Positions 32,264 to 41,632 of a stretch of 64,000 nt of DNA are shown piece by piece. The number at the start of each line of letters is the position of its first letter. Within the stretch, counting starts at the first letter, position 1. The notes under the pieces are model-generated. The model was not told where the DNA came from. It saw only the letters and a list, made by a program, of their open reading frames with translations, and searched no databases. Position numbers and translations under genes: made by a program. Source of the DNA: Dyadobacter soli (GTDB taxonomy: Bacteria; Bacteroidota; Bacteroidia; Cytophagales; Spirosomataceae); NCBI RefSeq assembly GCF_900101885.1, contig NZ_FNAN01000011.1, forward strand, positions 186,001-250,000, in the 5' to 3' direction.

Positions 32264-32911
32264 CTAGGTGCTGCGTTTGTAGCTTTCAATGGTAATGAAT
32301 TCCGGCAGATAATTGGGGGTGCAGCCTTTTGAAACCTTTTCGTCTTTGTATAGACCCGTTTTCAGGCCTAATGCGACGCAGCGGTCCCGATACTGTTTAT
32401 CATAAATCCCAATCCAGCCGGCAGTGAAGTTCATAGCCCATTGGACCCGGGGCTGCTCGCTGACAATGTTATCCTCTATTTTTGCCAGCAATTCTGCGGT
32501 ATCAGCCGGAGGTGTTTATCCCATCCACCTTAAACGCCCCTGATAATACCAGAATACCCGCCTTTGAAGGCAGGAAGGGCTGTTTTCCCAGGACTCAACC
32601 AGCGCTGAGGCCCTTTTGTCTTTAAGGAGTTGATTGGCCATAAGCCAGTCGATAAGTTGATTTTGCTCATCGAAAGGATGAGTCTGCATATCCTGATCGA
32701 GCTTATTGATCATTTCCTTTGAAAGTGCCTTTACGTCCATAATCAGGATAGCCGGTAGCCTGGACAAGAACCTCCCAGTTGACCAAAGTTCTAATGCCAG
32801 TTCATGATCCCTTTTGATATCCTTGGCAGTGCTGCGTAGTTCTCCCAGCTTGGTTTTGGTGGTAATCTGATCCAGGATGTTTTCTGCTTTTGAAGAAAGT
32901 TTAATTGTCAT
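32264..32911 (-). pseudogene. DNA alkylation repair (AlkD-like) protein gene interrupted by an in-frame TAA
   Basis: One frame of 215 codons with a single internal stop at 32518-32516. The upstream part (MTIKLSSKAENILDQ to YYQGRLRWMG, 131 residues) and downstream part (TPPADTAELLAKIEDN to FITIESYKRST) join without a frame change. The HEAT-like repeats and the final KGCTPNYLPEFI are characteristic of the DNA alkylation repair family. A CAA or CAG Gln codon changed to TAA would explain it. It could be a real nonsense mutation, a sequencing error, or readthrough; the first seems likeliest given other broken genes nearby. Confidence 0.8.
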
Positions 32912-33096
32912 CTTTCGAGTTGGATAGTATAAAATAAGGGATTCACAATTAATGTTCGACTAGATTTTATACCTTAATTTATCACTGGATCTGCGCTTTG
33001 ATGACCGTGGCCTGTTTAAGGGCTTACTAGCGCAACTTACAGGCGCGCAGGACGGTGATAATTACAGCCATATATCAATAAACCCAAAAACAAATC

Positions 33097-33582
33097 ATGA
33101 AAGTTAAGCCAACTGGCAGGGTCCAAGGCAATGAAATAGTCATTGAGCGGATGTTTGATGCCTCAATTGAGGATGTCTGGAAAAGCGTGACCGAATCTGA
33201 GCAGACCGCGAAATGGTTTGGCGGATGGAGAGGTGAGCCGGGTCCAGGTAAGACCATTGAGCTTCAACTGGTACATGAGAAGGGCGAGCCCTGGGTGAAT
33301 ATCCTAATTGTGGAATGCAAGGCGCCCGAACGCCTCGTTGTCGAAATGAAGGATGATCACGGGTTGTGGCGGATCGAGACGACATTGACCCGACTTAGCG
33401 GGAAGACCAAGCTTGGTTTTGTGCAGCCGCTCACTGACCCCGGTCTTGCCGGAGACGTCGGGCCTGGCTGGGAATATTACCTGGATATGCTTGCAGCAGT
33501 GCGAGAGGGCAGGAGCCTGCCTTCATTTGAAGACTACTACCCGGCATTGAAGCCGCACTATATGGCTGAAAAGTTAGGTTAG
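33097..33582 (+). CDS. SRPBCC/AHSA1-like protein
   Basis: A 161-residue START-like protein: IERMFDASIEDVWKSVTESE at residues 14-33, the W-F-G-G-W-R-G-E-P-G loop, LVVEMKDDHGLWRIETTL, and the closing helix GPGWEYYLDMLAAVREG. The ligand is unknown. It stands alone, without an ArsR-type gene next to it, unlike the copy at 30412-30897. Confidence 0.85.
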   Translation: MKVKPTGRVQGNEIVIERMFDASIEDVWKSVTESEQTAKWFGGWRGEPGPGKTIELQLVHEKGEPWVNILIVECKAPERLVVEMKDDHGLWRIETTLTRLSGKTKLGFVQPLTDPGLAGDVGPGWEYYLDMLAAVREGRSLPSFEDYYPALKPHYMAEKLG

Positions 33583-33912
33583 AATGAACCCGACAACTTT
33601 ACGCCTTTGACACGGGATACAAGTATTTGCGCGCGCTAGCATTATTGCAGAAGGTTTAATCACAGGGTGCTCCCAATATTTTTGCTGACCGGCTTCCATC
33701 CTGTGTATTGAACCGCGCGACATTAAGCAGGACCGTTGAGAGCGATTTTCTTTGCTTTTCAAATCATTACTACGCAGCGGCTTCTTTTGGCAGACGCAAT
33801 TAGCAGTTTTTGTCTCAGGTGCCCCTTTTAAATGGCCGGATTAACCTGCGTGAGGACTAATGGCGTTTACTACTTTTGGTAAATGCTATTAGGAAACTAA
33901 TCTGCACTTGAC
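33583..33912. other. Intergenic region without supported genes
   Basis: Roughly 330 bp between two AHSA1 genes. A 62-codon frame on the minus strand (33574-33762) overlaps the end of the preceding gene and has no recognisable domain. No terminator or repeat stands out. Confidence 0.3.
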
Positions 33913-34386
33913 ATGGAGACAGAAAGAAAAGACGTTGCTTCAAAGATTATCAACGCGTCTGCCGATGAAATCTATCAGGCCATCATCAACCCGGATGCCC
34001 TTGCCAGCTGGATTGCTCCGAAGGGTATGCGGGCTCAAATCAATCAATTTGAGCCCTGGGAAGGCGGCAGATACCAGATCAGGCTCAGCTACGATAAGCC
34101 AGCAGATAAAGAGCAGTTTGCAAAATCATCTGATGGTTCAGATATCACGCAAGGGAAATTCTTAAAGCTTCTTGCAGGCCGGCAGGTATCTCAGTCGGTG
34201 GATTTTGTCTCTGACAACCCTGATTTTGCTGGCACCATGATCATGACCTACCAGCTTGTAAATACGGGTGAAGCCACATTGGTCAGGATCACTGCCGAGA
34301 ATGTGCCGGAAGGAATTAGCCGAAAGGACCATCTTGAAGGCATTCATTCAACCCTTGAAAACTTGGCGCATTATCTGAAAGACTGA
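33913..34386 (+). CDS. SRPBCC/AHSA1-like protein
   Basis: A 157-residue START-like protein: INASADEIYQAIINPDALAS at residues 13-32, the APKGM segment, FEPWEGGRYQIRLSY, and the closing helix EGIHSTLENLAHYL. It is a third AHSA1 homologue within 4 kb, but diverged from the others. It lies 48 bp before a decayed hydrolase gene. Confidence 0.85.
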   Translation: METERKDVASKIINASADEIYQAIINPDALASWIAPKGMRAQINQFEPWEGGRYQIRLSYDKPADKEQFAKSSDGSDITQGKFLKLLAGRQVSQSVDFVSDNPDFAGTMIMTYQLVNTGEATLVRITAENVPEGISRKDHLEGIHSTLENLAHYLKD

Positions 34387-34434
34387 TTTTTCAATCTGGC
34401 AAGGGGCTTTCAGCCATTTTAACTTCGCGCTTTT

Positions 34435-34984
34435 ATGACAAAGAAAGTAATCTTCTTTCATGGTGGCGGCTCAAAACAGGATTTTCAGGCAGATCAAAAG
34501 CTTGTTGATTCGCTTGGGCTTCACCTTGGACCATCTTACCAGATTGTATACCCATTTTGCCCGACGAGGGTACTGCTGACCTTGGAAGGCGGCGGCAAAT
34601 CCGTGAGGCGATATCCGGTAGCGATGATGGCGTGATTTTAGTGGGCCACTCGCTGGGCGCTTCGATGTTGCTGGCCTGCCTCTCTGAATTTGAGATAGAC
34701 ACAGCGCTCGCAGGAGTTTTCTTACTTGCTACCCCTTTTTGGCAGGGCGAACAGGATTGGGTAAAGCCGTTCAGACTCCGCCCGGATTTCGCCGGGAAAA
34801 TTAGCCGCAGTACGCCGCAATTTCTCTATCAATGTCTTGACGATGAGCAGGTCCCTCAGAGCAATTCGAGATTTACCAAAAGCATCTTACCTGGGCGACT
34901 TTCCGCCTAATCCCGACCGGCGGGCATCAGTTCAATGATGACCTACGCATTGTAGCAAAAGACATAACCCGGCTTTTTCAATAA
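34435..34984 (+). pseudogene. RBBP9/YdeN-type alpha/beta hydrolase gene with two frameshifts
   Basis: Three frames in succession encode one hydrolase. Frame 1 starts MTKKVIFFHGGGSKQDF and runs to SYQIVYPF; frame 2 gives LPDEGTADLGRRRQIREAI, VILVGHSLGASMLLA (nucleophile Ser) and CLDDEQVPQS; frame 3 gives QFEIYQKHLTWATF and PTGGHQFNDDL (catalytic His) to the stop at 34984. The first break is at a T4 run near 34555 (one T lost would explain it), the second near 34860, also consistent with one missing base. The assembled protein would have about 183 residues, normal for the family. Confidence 0.78.
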
Positions 34985-35237
34985 TACCTGGTAATCCTGT
35001 CTAGGACCTGAAATCTTCTTGCCTGATCTGAGATAAACATTCGTTCGGGGAAAAGGCCAGACATTAAGCGGGATGAATCATTGCGGTCATCTTCCGGGAA
35101 GAGTTTGAGGTACCCACTCGATATAAATCTCGACCGGTTAACCCGTCTGCAATTTTTACTCAATGGCCACTTGGCCTGAACTGCCCGGGCATAGTGCAGG
35201 TAGATAGATGCTCACGCGCATTGCATCTTCCCTTGTA

Positions 35238-35267
35238 GGCTGTTCCCATTTCGGGGACGGCCTTTTT
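35238..35267 (+). terminator. Rho-independent terminator
   Basis: GGCTGTTCCC pairs with GGGGACGGCC (two G-T pairs) across a loop of about 5 nt and is followed by a T tract. It points rightward, though no intact rightward gene is close upstream; the decayed hydrolase gene ends 250 bp before it. Confidence 0.65.
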
Positions 35268-35305
35268 CATTTCGATTTATTTCTGCGAAAGCTACCGCCA
35301 GACAG

Positions 35306-35393
35306 CCCGCCTGAAACAAGGGCTTTCGCGGCTGATACTCCCTTCATTTCACTTCGGTCCGTTGCCTTCCACGAACCCTTGCTTTCAGGCGGG
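35306..35393. repeat. Inverted repeat left of ssb
   Basis: CCCGCCTGAAACAAGGG (35306-35322) is matched in inverse orientation by CCCTTGCTTTCAGGCGGG (35376-35393), identical except for one extra base, across a 53-bp spacer. It may be the end of an integrated element or an attachment-type structure. Confidence 0.55.
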
Positions 35394-35542
35394 ATGCAGG
35401 CGGTTTTGTGCTCCCTTAGAAAAAATCGAAAAGAACATGAAAAAGACCGTCGCGCAATCCGAGAAACGAAAAGCAGCTCACAAGTTCCGGTAGGGCGGGG
35501 CCGGGGGAGAAAAACAGTTTTCAATTTTAAAACAAATCAGAA

Positions 35543-35935
35543 ATGGAAATCACAGGAAGAATTACAAGGGATGCAGTTGTGGCGCAGCTTAAAGATGAGC
35601 GCTCGGTGATCAATTTCACAGTGGCTGTTGGCGATGGCTACCGTGATAAGCAAGGCAGCTGGGTTGACCGGACAGAGTTTGTCAGCTGCGCTTTCTGGCT
35701 GAATGCCGGGGCGGCTAAGTTGCTCAAAAAAGGGGCGGTGGTGCAGCTTTACGGGCGGATGTCTGCCCGGGTATGGCACGGCTCAGACGGCGAGGCCAAG
35801 GCCGGGCTGCAGTTTCATACAGCGGCTTTCAAGCTTATTTCAAGCGGGGTGAGCCGCGAGCGGGAAGACCGGCAGCGGCCAGCTGAGACAACAAATTCAA
35901 GGCGCGGTAAAACAAATGACGAGCCGCCATTCTGA
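35543..35935 (+). CDS. ssb: Single-stranded DNA-binding protein
   Basis: A 130-residue SSB: the OB fold opens MEITGRITRDAVVAQLKDER and contains FVSCAFWLNAGAAKLLKKGA and VVQLYGRM. The tail is hydrophilic and ends DEPPF, a variant of the acidic SSB tip DDDIPF that recruits repair proteins. A chromosome normally carries its main ssb elsewhere; a short ssb next to an orphan parB gene points to a plasmid or integrative element. It lies 95 bp before parB. Confidence 0.88.
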   Translation: MEITGRITRDAVVAQLKDERSVINFTVAVGDGYRDKQGSWVDRTEFVSCAFWLNAGAAKLLKKGAVVQLYGRMSARVWHGSDGEAKAGLQFHTAAFKLISSGVSREREDRQRPAETTNSRRGKTNDEPPF

Positions 35936-36030
35936 TATATGCTGGCAGCCGCCCGAGGCTATGGCGGCTGCCGGAATTTCAGGATTTGTATTTACCTCAA
36001 TGATTTTTACAGACTTAATTAGCTAAAAAC

Positions 36031-37839
36031 ATGAAAACGAATTCCAAAGCTGCCGCGCAGCGCAAGGCTGCTAAGAAGCCGGTACCAACTGAGCGGCTGA
36101 TTGAATCAGCTCAGCTGCAACGCGTGCCGGCCGGGCAGATCGAGTTGAGCCGTTTTAATTACCGCAAGCACGTTGATCAGAACGCGCTGGAAGAGTTTGC
36201 CCAGGAGCTGGCAATACATGGGGTGCTCTCCCCACTTCTGGTCAGGCATTCGCCAGCCGGAGGCTACGAGCTGGTTGCGGGAGAGCGAAGGCTTCTCGCT
36301 GCGCGAATAGCAGGGCTTGAGCAGGTGCCCGTGCTGGTGACTGATCTCACCGATGAGCAGGCGCGTGAGGTGCAGCTTGTCGAGAACTTGCAGCGGGAAA
36401 ACCCGCACCCCTTGCATGAGGCGCAAGCGATCCAGCATATGCAGCAGTCAGGCAAATCGATCGAGCAGATCGCGGCGCGCCTGGGCAAATCAAAGAAATT
36501 TATTTATACAAGAATAAAGCTCTCAGGGCTCATTGAGGCTCATCAAAATATTCTGATGGCAGGCAAGATGGGTGTGCAGCAAGCTTATGAAATCGCCAGT
36601 CTTTCCGCGCCCACCCAGCAGCAGATTTTTGCCCAGTTTTGCCAGAACTGGCAGGATCAGGATTTCAGAATGCCGTCAGGCCATCAGATCAGCCGGTTTC
36701 GCTGCGATCTTAGCCGCGCGCCTTTCAACATAAATGACGATGAGCTACTATCTGATAAGGGTGCGTGCACAAGCTGCCCACTTAACTCAACGGCGCTAAG
36801 CAGCCTTTTTCCCGAGCTTGCTGGCAATGCCACGTGCAGTGGCTGGGAATGCTTCCAACGGAAACGGAGCGCGCACCTTGCGCGGAAAATAAAGGAGCTG
36901 ACCCGGGATTTCCAGCCGCAGGCAATCGTTTACACGCACACGGCTCAGCTTGAAGAAATTGCGCACGTACTCTCGGGGTTCGAAGGGCTCAGCTCCCTTC
37001 CGCAGTATGCCAAATGGGGACTTTCAGAAATACTGCCGCCACGTATGCCAGAGCGCGAGCACTTCATTGAGCAGGGATCGCAGGATTTGACAGGCGATAC
37101 AGAGCAGCTTTTTATGGCTGCACTCGATGACTACGAGGCTGATCTGAGCGGATATGAGACTGTGATTGGCTCCTCAGATTGTATGGCGGCTCTTCTAATC
37201 GGAGATAATTCGGTGCGGACGGGGTATTTCAGGCAGACCGAAAAGAGTAATGCAAATAGGCAGGCTCCGGTTTCCGCAAAGCAATTTCAGCTCGCAGCCC
37301 GGCAGGGCGGGTTGACCCGGCAGGTAGTCTAATCCGAAATTGATCGGCTGACAGCGAAAGAGCAGCGGAGCAAAGAGCTTGATCAGGAAAAAATTCAGCT
37401 CCTTGTGCATTCTGCATTTTTAGAGCGGCTTGCGCAGATGGACGATCAGGCGTCTTTGACCGCCGCAGATCGGGTCGTTGTAAGGCTTATTGTCTTTCAG
37501 TCGCTGGATTATCAGCTTCGCTATCAGGCAATCGAAGCGCTAGGACTTTCCGGGCATGCGCTGGAAAAAGAGCAGTTCTTTACCAGTTTGGCCTCGCTCA
37601 CGCCAGCGCAGTTCGCGTTTTTGGTAAGACTCTCACTTGCAGGTAATTCTGCAAGCAAACATCCTGATAATATCAGCGGCTGGTGCTTGCGTGAGCTGGC
37701 CAACAGTGCAGGGCTTGATGTTCAGAAAATCGAGCAGGCTCGTCAGCAGGCTGCTCAGGTGCGAATGGTCAAATTCGAGCAGCGGCTTGCTGAGCTGGCC
37801 TCTGTTAAAACTGAGCTCTTGCAAGCAGGGCCTGCATAA
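36031..37839 (+). pseudogene. ParB/RepB/Spo0J-family partition protein gene with one in-frame TAA
   Basis: A single 602-codon frame interrupted by TAA at 37330-37332. The N-terminal part (433 residues) has the ParB nuclease-like fold: YRKHVDQNALEEFAQEL, GERRLLAAR, VENLQRENPHPLHEAQAIQ, and the helix-turn-helix KSIEQIAARLGKSKKFIYTR. After the stop the same frame continues for 169 codons (SEIDRLTAKEQRSKELD onward) to TAA at 37839, with no other stop. The downstream part is helical and Gln/Leu-rich, as expected of a ParB C-terminus. No parA is adjacent. Either the two parts are made separately (GTG at 37405 is a possible restart) or the gene is broken. Confidence 0.78.
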
Positions 37840-37870
37840 AGCCGAAGCGAAGATGGCAGAGGAGACCAAG

Positions 37871-37905
37871 GAAGCGCCCGGGAGTTATTTACGGGCGCTT
37901 CTTTT
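37871..37905 (+). terminator. Strong terminator after parB
   Basis: GAAGCGCCCG (37871-37880) pairs perfectly with CGGGCGCTTC (37892-37901) over an 11-nt loop and is followed by TTTTC. It lies 31 bp after the parB stop. Confidence 0.8.
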
Positions 37906-37924
37906 CTTTGCCAAAGAAAAGAAG
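37898..37924. repeat. Perfect 13-bp palindrome with 1-nt centre
   Basis: CTTCTTTTCTTTG, one C, then CAAAGAAAAGAAG. It overlaps the right arm of the parB terminator, so the two hairpins are mutually exclusive. It is purine/pyrimidine-segregated (all pyrimidine plus G on one arm). Confidence 0.65.
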
Positions 37925-37954
37925 CAAAAGAAGGTTTGGGGCGCGCAGTCGGGT

Positions 37955-38006
37955 CGCGTAGCCAGGGACGCCGAGTCCGGGGCGCGTAGCCGGGGACGCT
38001 TAGTCC
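37955..38006. repeat. Two 24-bp direct repeats, GC-rich
   Basis: CGCGTAGCCAGGGACGCC at 37955 and CGCGTAGCCGGGGACGCT at 37983 begin 24-bp copies that match at 21 positions and are offset by 28 bp. They follow the parB terminator and palindrome and may form part of an element end. Confidence 0.55.
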
Positions 38007-38303
38007 AGTGCACATATGGAGGACGCCTAGGGGAATGCGCGGTGCGGAGCCAGCAGGACATGCTATTCCACTTGTATAGCTTCATTGACGAGCTTTGTGG
38101 AAAAAATGGAATCCGATTGGCGTAAATAAATGGATCAAAGCAAGAGATGTGAATCAATTATCTTTGCAGAGGTTTTAGTCTAACCGTCAGTGGAGTTGGC
38201 ACTGCAGATATCGCTATCGTGCTGGGCACATTGAAATAGAGCGCATGGCCTTATTTCGTAACACTAACCATAAAAATGCTCGTTTATCCACCATGTTAAG
38301 ACG

Positions 38304-39236
38304 TTACTTTTTGAATGGACGGTACTTAACACCAACGCCGTAAATCAAATTGGTCCCCAATCCGTGATAAGGATATTCGGTGAACATTTCCGAGACCTTC
38401 TTTTCGCCGTAAGCGTATCGGCGAAGCGCTGTAAAACCAATGCTTGGAATAATCTCAAAATCACCAACCTGGAAAGCTGACGAAAGTGTAAAGGGTAGTT
38501 GCCAGAAACTCATCAGACGGTTCGTCCTCTCTTGATTGGTAGTGACATCATAGGATATAACTTCCGGCCTGAACGCAAATGACAAGTTTACCTTGCTAGT
38601 TGCAGCATAGCTTACCCCGACGTAATGTGCAATCCCCGGCGATTTGTCAGGAGTCCGGATATCGAGCCTGAATTTGCCACCCATTTTCCAATCTACCGTC
38701 AGAGCGGGCCAGGGCATGAATCCTCCCAGGTTATTGTGAACGATTGCTCCAAAGCCCAGGCTAAAATTTGGCGTAAATTCCCGGATGAACACTGCTCCTG
38801 CGGCTAAAAAGAGATCGTTTTTGTCCACTTCTTTGAAATCAGAATTCAGTGCCGTATTTAAGAACACGTTGTATGCCCATTTCTGATTTAAAGTAGAATA
38901 GTAGTAGAGACCGACATTTATGCAGTACAGGTCGGCGGGCAATATCAATTTGTTGTAACCGGTCCTGGAGAAATTTGTGTACCGGAACTGCACATTGGAC
39001 CCAAACGATCTTACCTGATTTAAGGAATCAACACCTGTATAAAAATTGATCAGGGCAGCAGCGTTAACCTCTGATTGGACCACTGTCCCAGGCTTAGACA
39101 CGCTATCTACCGGAGGCAAATATTTGGAGCTTGGATTATATCTTCCCGAAAGCTCAATTTGAGAAACCTGGGCGAAACATGCCGCGTAGCTCATTCCCAG
39201 TAATATCGTGGCTAGCAGTGATTTATTTGCTTTCAT
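38304..39236 (-). CDS. Outer-membrane beta-barrel protein of unknown function (DUF6268-like)
   Basis: A 310-residue protein with a signal peptide (LLGMSYAACFAQ) and repeated amphipathic strands: VQFRYTNFSRTGYNKLILPA, WAYNVFLNTALNSDF, LGFGAIVHNNLGGFMPWPAL, IIPSIGFTALRRYAYG, NLIYGVGVKYRPF. The pattern and terminal aromatic strand fit an outer-membrane barrel; DUF6268 is my best guess. It follows the AraC-type gene upstream in the same direction after 90 bp. Confidence 0.72.
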   Translation of the reverse strand: MKANKSLLATILLGMSYAACFAQVSQIELSGRYNPSSKYLPPVDSVSKPGTVVQSEVNAAALINFYTGVDSLNQVRSFGSNVQFRYTNFSRTGYNKLILPADLYCINVGLYYYSTLNQKWAYNVFLNTALNSDFKEVDKNDLFLAAGAVFIREFTPNFSLGFGAIVHNNLGGFMPWPALTVDWKMGGKFRLDIRTPDKSPGIAHYVGVSYAATSKVNLSFAFRPEVISYDVTTNQERTNRLMSFWQLPFTLSSAFQVGDFEIIPSIGFTALRRYAYGEKKVSEMFTEYPYHGLGTNLIYGVGVKYRPFKK

Positions 39237-39326
39237 CTTTGTTTTTTTGATTGCAAATAAACCCTTGCGGCAGCGGAGACTGTTTCAAATGCGGTAGTAT
39301 GATTTCCGAAAAATGAAAGTATCTAG

Positions 39327-40307
39327 CTATCGGAGCTGACTTGGTGATATGCCATAACGGTTTTTAAAGGAATCACTGAAATGGCTGATTGATGCAAACC
39401 CTGTCTGGTAGGCAATGTCTGTAAGTGAGCGGTCGCTTGTAAGTATCTCACTATAAGCGAGTAGAAGCCGCTCTTCCCGTAGATAGCTGAATATTGAATG
39501 CCCGAATAATGCCTTAAAGCCTGTTTTCAACTTATAGATATTAATTCCAACCTGCATGGCGATGGATTCTAGCGTAGGCGTAAAAGAAACGTCTGAAAGG
39601 ATGTATTCACGCGCCTGATTTATCCTCTTGACATCGCCGTCACTGAGCTTTGATAGTATCGCACTCCTTGGATTATCTTCAATTTGTGCGATCTGTAAAG
39701 AGAGTAGCTCCATTACCCTTGCTTCGGTAAGCAGTCTGAGGGACGCAGGGTTATACATGTTCGAGTCCAAAGAATGCAAAAGCCTGAGCATCGGAAACGT
39801 TATTTGCAGATTGTTTGGGGTGGCAAACAAATGGTCATCTCCACGGTCAATATTGCTTGCCATTCCGTCAATACTGTTGCTTCCGCCTTCTGCGAGGTTA
39901 AAGAAATATTCCGGCGAAATATGGATTATCGTCAGGCGTATTTGCTGATTGGGCCGAAATAATGTTTGCTCTGTTTGTTTGGCATTATATATCAGATTGT
40001 GTTGCAGGTTTCCAAGCTCTCTAAAAGACCGGTCCGATTGCTTTACATGAATATTTCCTTTTTCCAGGAATAACATTCCCATCATAGCAGGAGCTGCATA
40101 GGTTTTCAAACTTACCTGCTCTTTTACATTTATCTCGTGAATATCAATGTGACATTGGCCTGCCCTTATTTCGGTAACACTGCTCGTCCAATACGTTTGG
40201 TGAACAGAGTACGCAGTTTTACGGTATGTCGGACATGCTATTTTCGGTGCGGTCAAGATGCTGGATTCTATTACCTCTCCTTCCTTATTCAAGATTTCAA
40301 TTTTCAT
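39327..40307 (-). CDS. AraC-family transcriptional regulator
   Basis: A 326-residue regulator with an N-terminal domain of about 220 residues (no named ligand motif visible) and a C-terminal AraC double helix-turn-helix: ESIAMQVGINIYKLKTGFKA and LTDIAYQTGFASISHFSDSF, ending GISPSQLR. It lies between the MFS pump gene and the barrel gene, all leftward; its target could be either. Confidence 0.88.
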   Translation of the reverse strand: MKIEILNKEGEVIESSILTAPKIACPTYRKTAYSVHQTYWTSSVTEIRAGQCHIDIHEINVKEQVSLKTYAAPAMMGMLFLEKGNIHVKQSDRSFRELGNLQHNLIYNAKQTEQTLFRPNQQIRLTIIHISPEYFFNLAEGGSNSIDGMASNIDRGDDHLFATPNNLQITFPMLRLLHSLDSNMYNPASLRLLTEARVMELLSLQIAQIEDNPRSAILSKLSDGDVKRINQAREYILSDVSFTPTLESIAMQVGINIYKLKTGFKALFGHSIFSYLREERLLLAYSEILTSDRSLTDIAYQTGFASISHFSDSFKNRYGISPSQLR

Positions 40308-40449
40308 GCAATGTCAGTTTAACAAATCTGTCGGGACTTATGGATCGCCGAAATGGATCAACGTTTGCATGACAACTGAATGAACATGTACCCTAATGGG
40401 TGTGGGATTATTTGGGCAACAGTAAAAGAAAGCAAAAATTGGAGGGACC

Positions 40450-41625
40450 TCACGTCTCTTGCTCGCTAGCGGTCAAAACGAGAATCGTGCAAAACATCCC
40501 GATCAATAAATATCCGAGTGGCATAACCAGTAATGTGTCCTTCAAAAAAAAGCTGATTGCCGAGCCTATTAACGCACCTACAAAGAAAAAGGTAGTCCCA
40601 TAAATGGAAGATGCAGTTCCGGCAGCTTCGCCCACCGCTTTCATTGCCAGGGCGCTGCTATTGGGCTCAATGGACATATTAATACCCAAGAGTAGCGCAA
40701 TGCCAGTGAAAAATGCTACGATCGGAGGTTGGGGCACTAAGTAGGTGACCAGAAATAGAATGCCGGCAATGATAGTGTAAACAAGGATGAGCGCCCGGAT
40801 CACACGCCTTGATCCGTATTGGCCAGCTAGCCAGGTGTTAACTAAGGCCCCAGCAGCCATTACTATGCCCACGGTAGCAAAAATAACAGAGAATTGGCCA
40901 GGTTTCCGATAAATGCTTCCAACCAAAAACTCAGAGTTGGACACGTAGGCGCTGATGCCGCCAAATAACAAGGTGGTAACCGCGGTATACCGGCAAAAGT
41001 TTCGATTAGAAAGCACCTGAGAAAATGAGATTGCCAGGCTGCGCGAATTTAATTTGATATGCTGCGATGGTGGAAGCGACTCCTTCATACGCAATGACCA
41101 GATGGCAACAATCACGGCGAAAATCGGCGGTGTAAGAAAAACAAATTTCCAGGAAGTCCAAGTCAAAATGGCTGCGCCAAGAAATGGCGCCACGACGGGC
41201 GTAAAAAGGAATATCGTGAATATCAGGGACATGGTGCGCGCCATCTTATCACCCGAAAAATGGTCCCTAACAACGGCGATGGTCGTCATAAAAACCGCCG
41301 ATGCACCCGCACCGCCGACAAACCGCCAGACTAGCATAACAGGCATGCTATTTGACAATGCCGCGGCGAGACCTGCAACAATATAAAGCGCAAAACCGAT
41401 ACGGAGTATTGGAAGCCTTCCATAACAATCAGAAAGCGGGCCAAAAACTAGTTGTAACGCCTGACCAGCAAAAAAAACTGTGACGATGTATGGTGTGCCG
41501 GAAGTACTTTCTTCCAGACTGAAATGTTTTCTAATTTCCGCAAAAGCGGGTAGCATAATATCGATACCAATAGCGGTTAGTATCATGCAGCAAGCCGAAA
41601 AGCTTGTAAATTCTTTGTACTTCAT
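40450..41625 (-). CDS. Bcr/CflA-type MFS drug-efflux transporter
   Basis: A 391-residue protein with twelve predicted helices. The Bcr/CflA drug-resistance signature appears in GIDIMLPAFAEIRKHFSLEE, and the MFS loop motif in FGPLSDCYGRLPIL. Proton-driven export of a drug or metabolite is expected. I chose ATG 41625 (MKYKEFTSFSACC): the frame is open to 41721, but that extra part overlaps the upstream gene. It lies 7 bp after the GlxA-like regulator gene, so it is probably its target. Confidence 0.88.
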   Translation of the reverse strand: MKYKEFTSFSACCMILTAIGIDIMLPAFAEIRKHFSLEESTSGTPYIVTVFFAGQALQLVFGPLSDCYGRLPILRIGFALYIVAGLAAALSNSMPVMLVWRFVGGAGASAVFMTTIAVVRDHFSGDKMARTMSLIFTIFLFTPVVAPFLGAAILTWTSWKFVFLTPPIFAVIVAIWSLRMKESLPPSQHIKLNSRSLAISFSQVLSNRNFCRYTAVTTLLFGGISAYVSNSEFLVGSIYRKPGQFSVIFATVGIVMAAGALVNTWLAGQYGSRRVIRALILVYTIIAGILFLVTYLVPQPPIVAFFTGIALLLGINMSIEPNSSALAMKAVGEAAGTASSIYGTTFFFVGALIGSAISFFLKDTLLVMPLGYLLIGMFCTILVLTASEQET

Positions 41626-41632
41626 AGTTTCG

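Larger units (their letters stand above)
34985..35542. other. Gene-poor region upstream of the ssb-parB island
   Basis: No supported gene. It holds a rightward terminator (35238-35267) and a long inverted repeat (35306-35393). Small frames here on either strand have no recognisable domain. Confidence 0.4.

Noticed and set aside
33574..33762. 62-codon leftward frame between two AHSA1 genes
   Set aside because: It overlaps the end of the upstream gene and has no family resemblance or regulatory context.
34978..35163. 61-codon leftward frame after the decayed hydrolase
   Set aside because: It overlaps the end of the hydrolase pseudogene, and I cannot assign any domain.
37637..38125. 162-codon rightward frame over the end of parB and the repeat region
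   Set aside because: It is out of frame with parB, crosses the terminator and repeats, and its composition follows the repeats.
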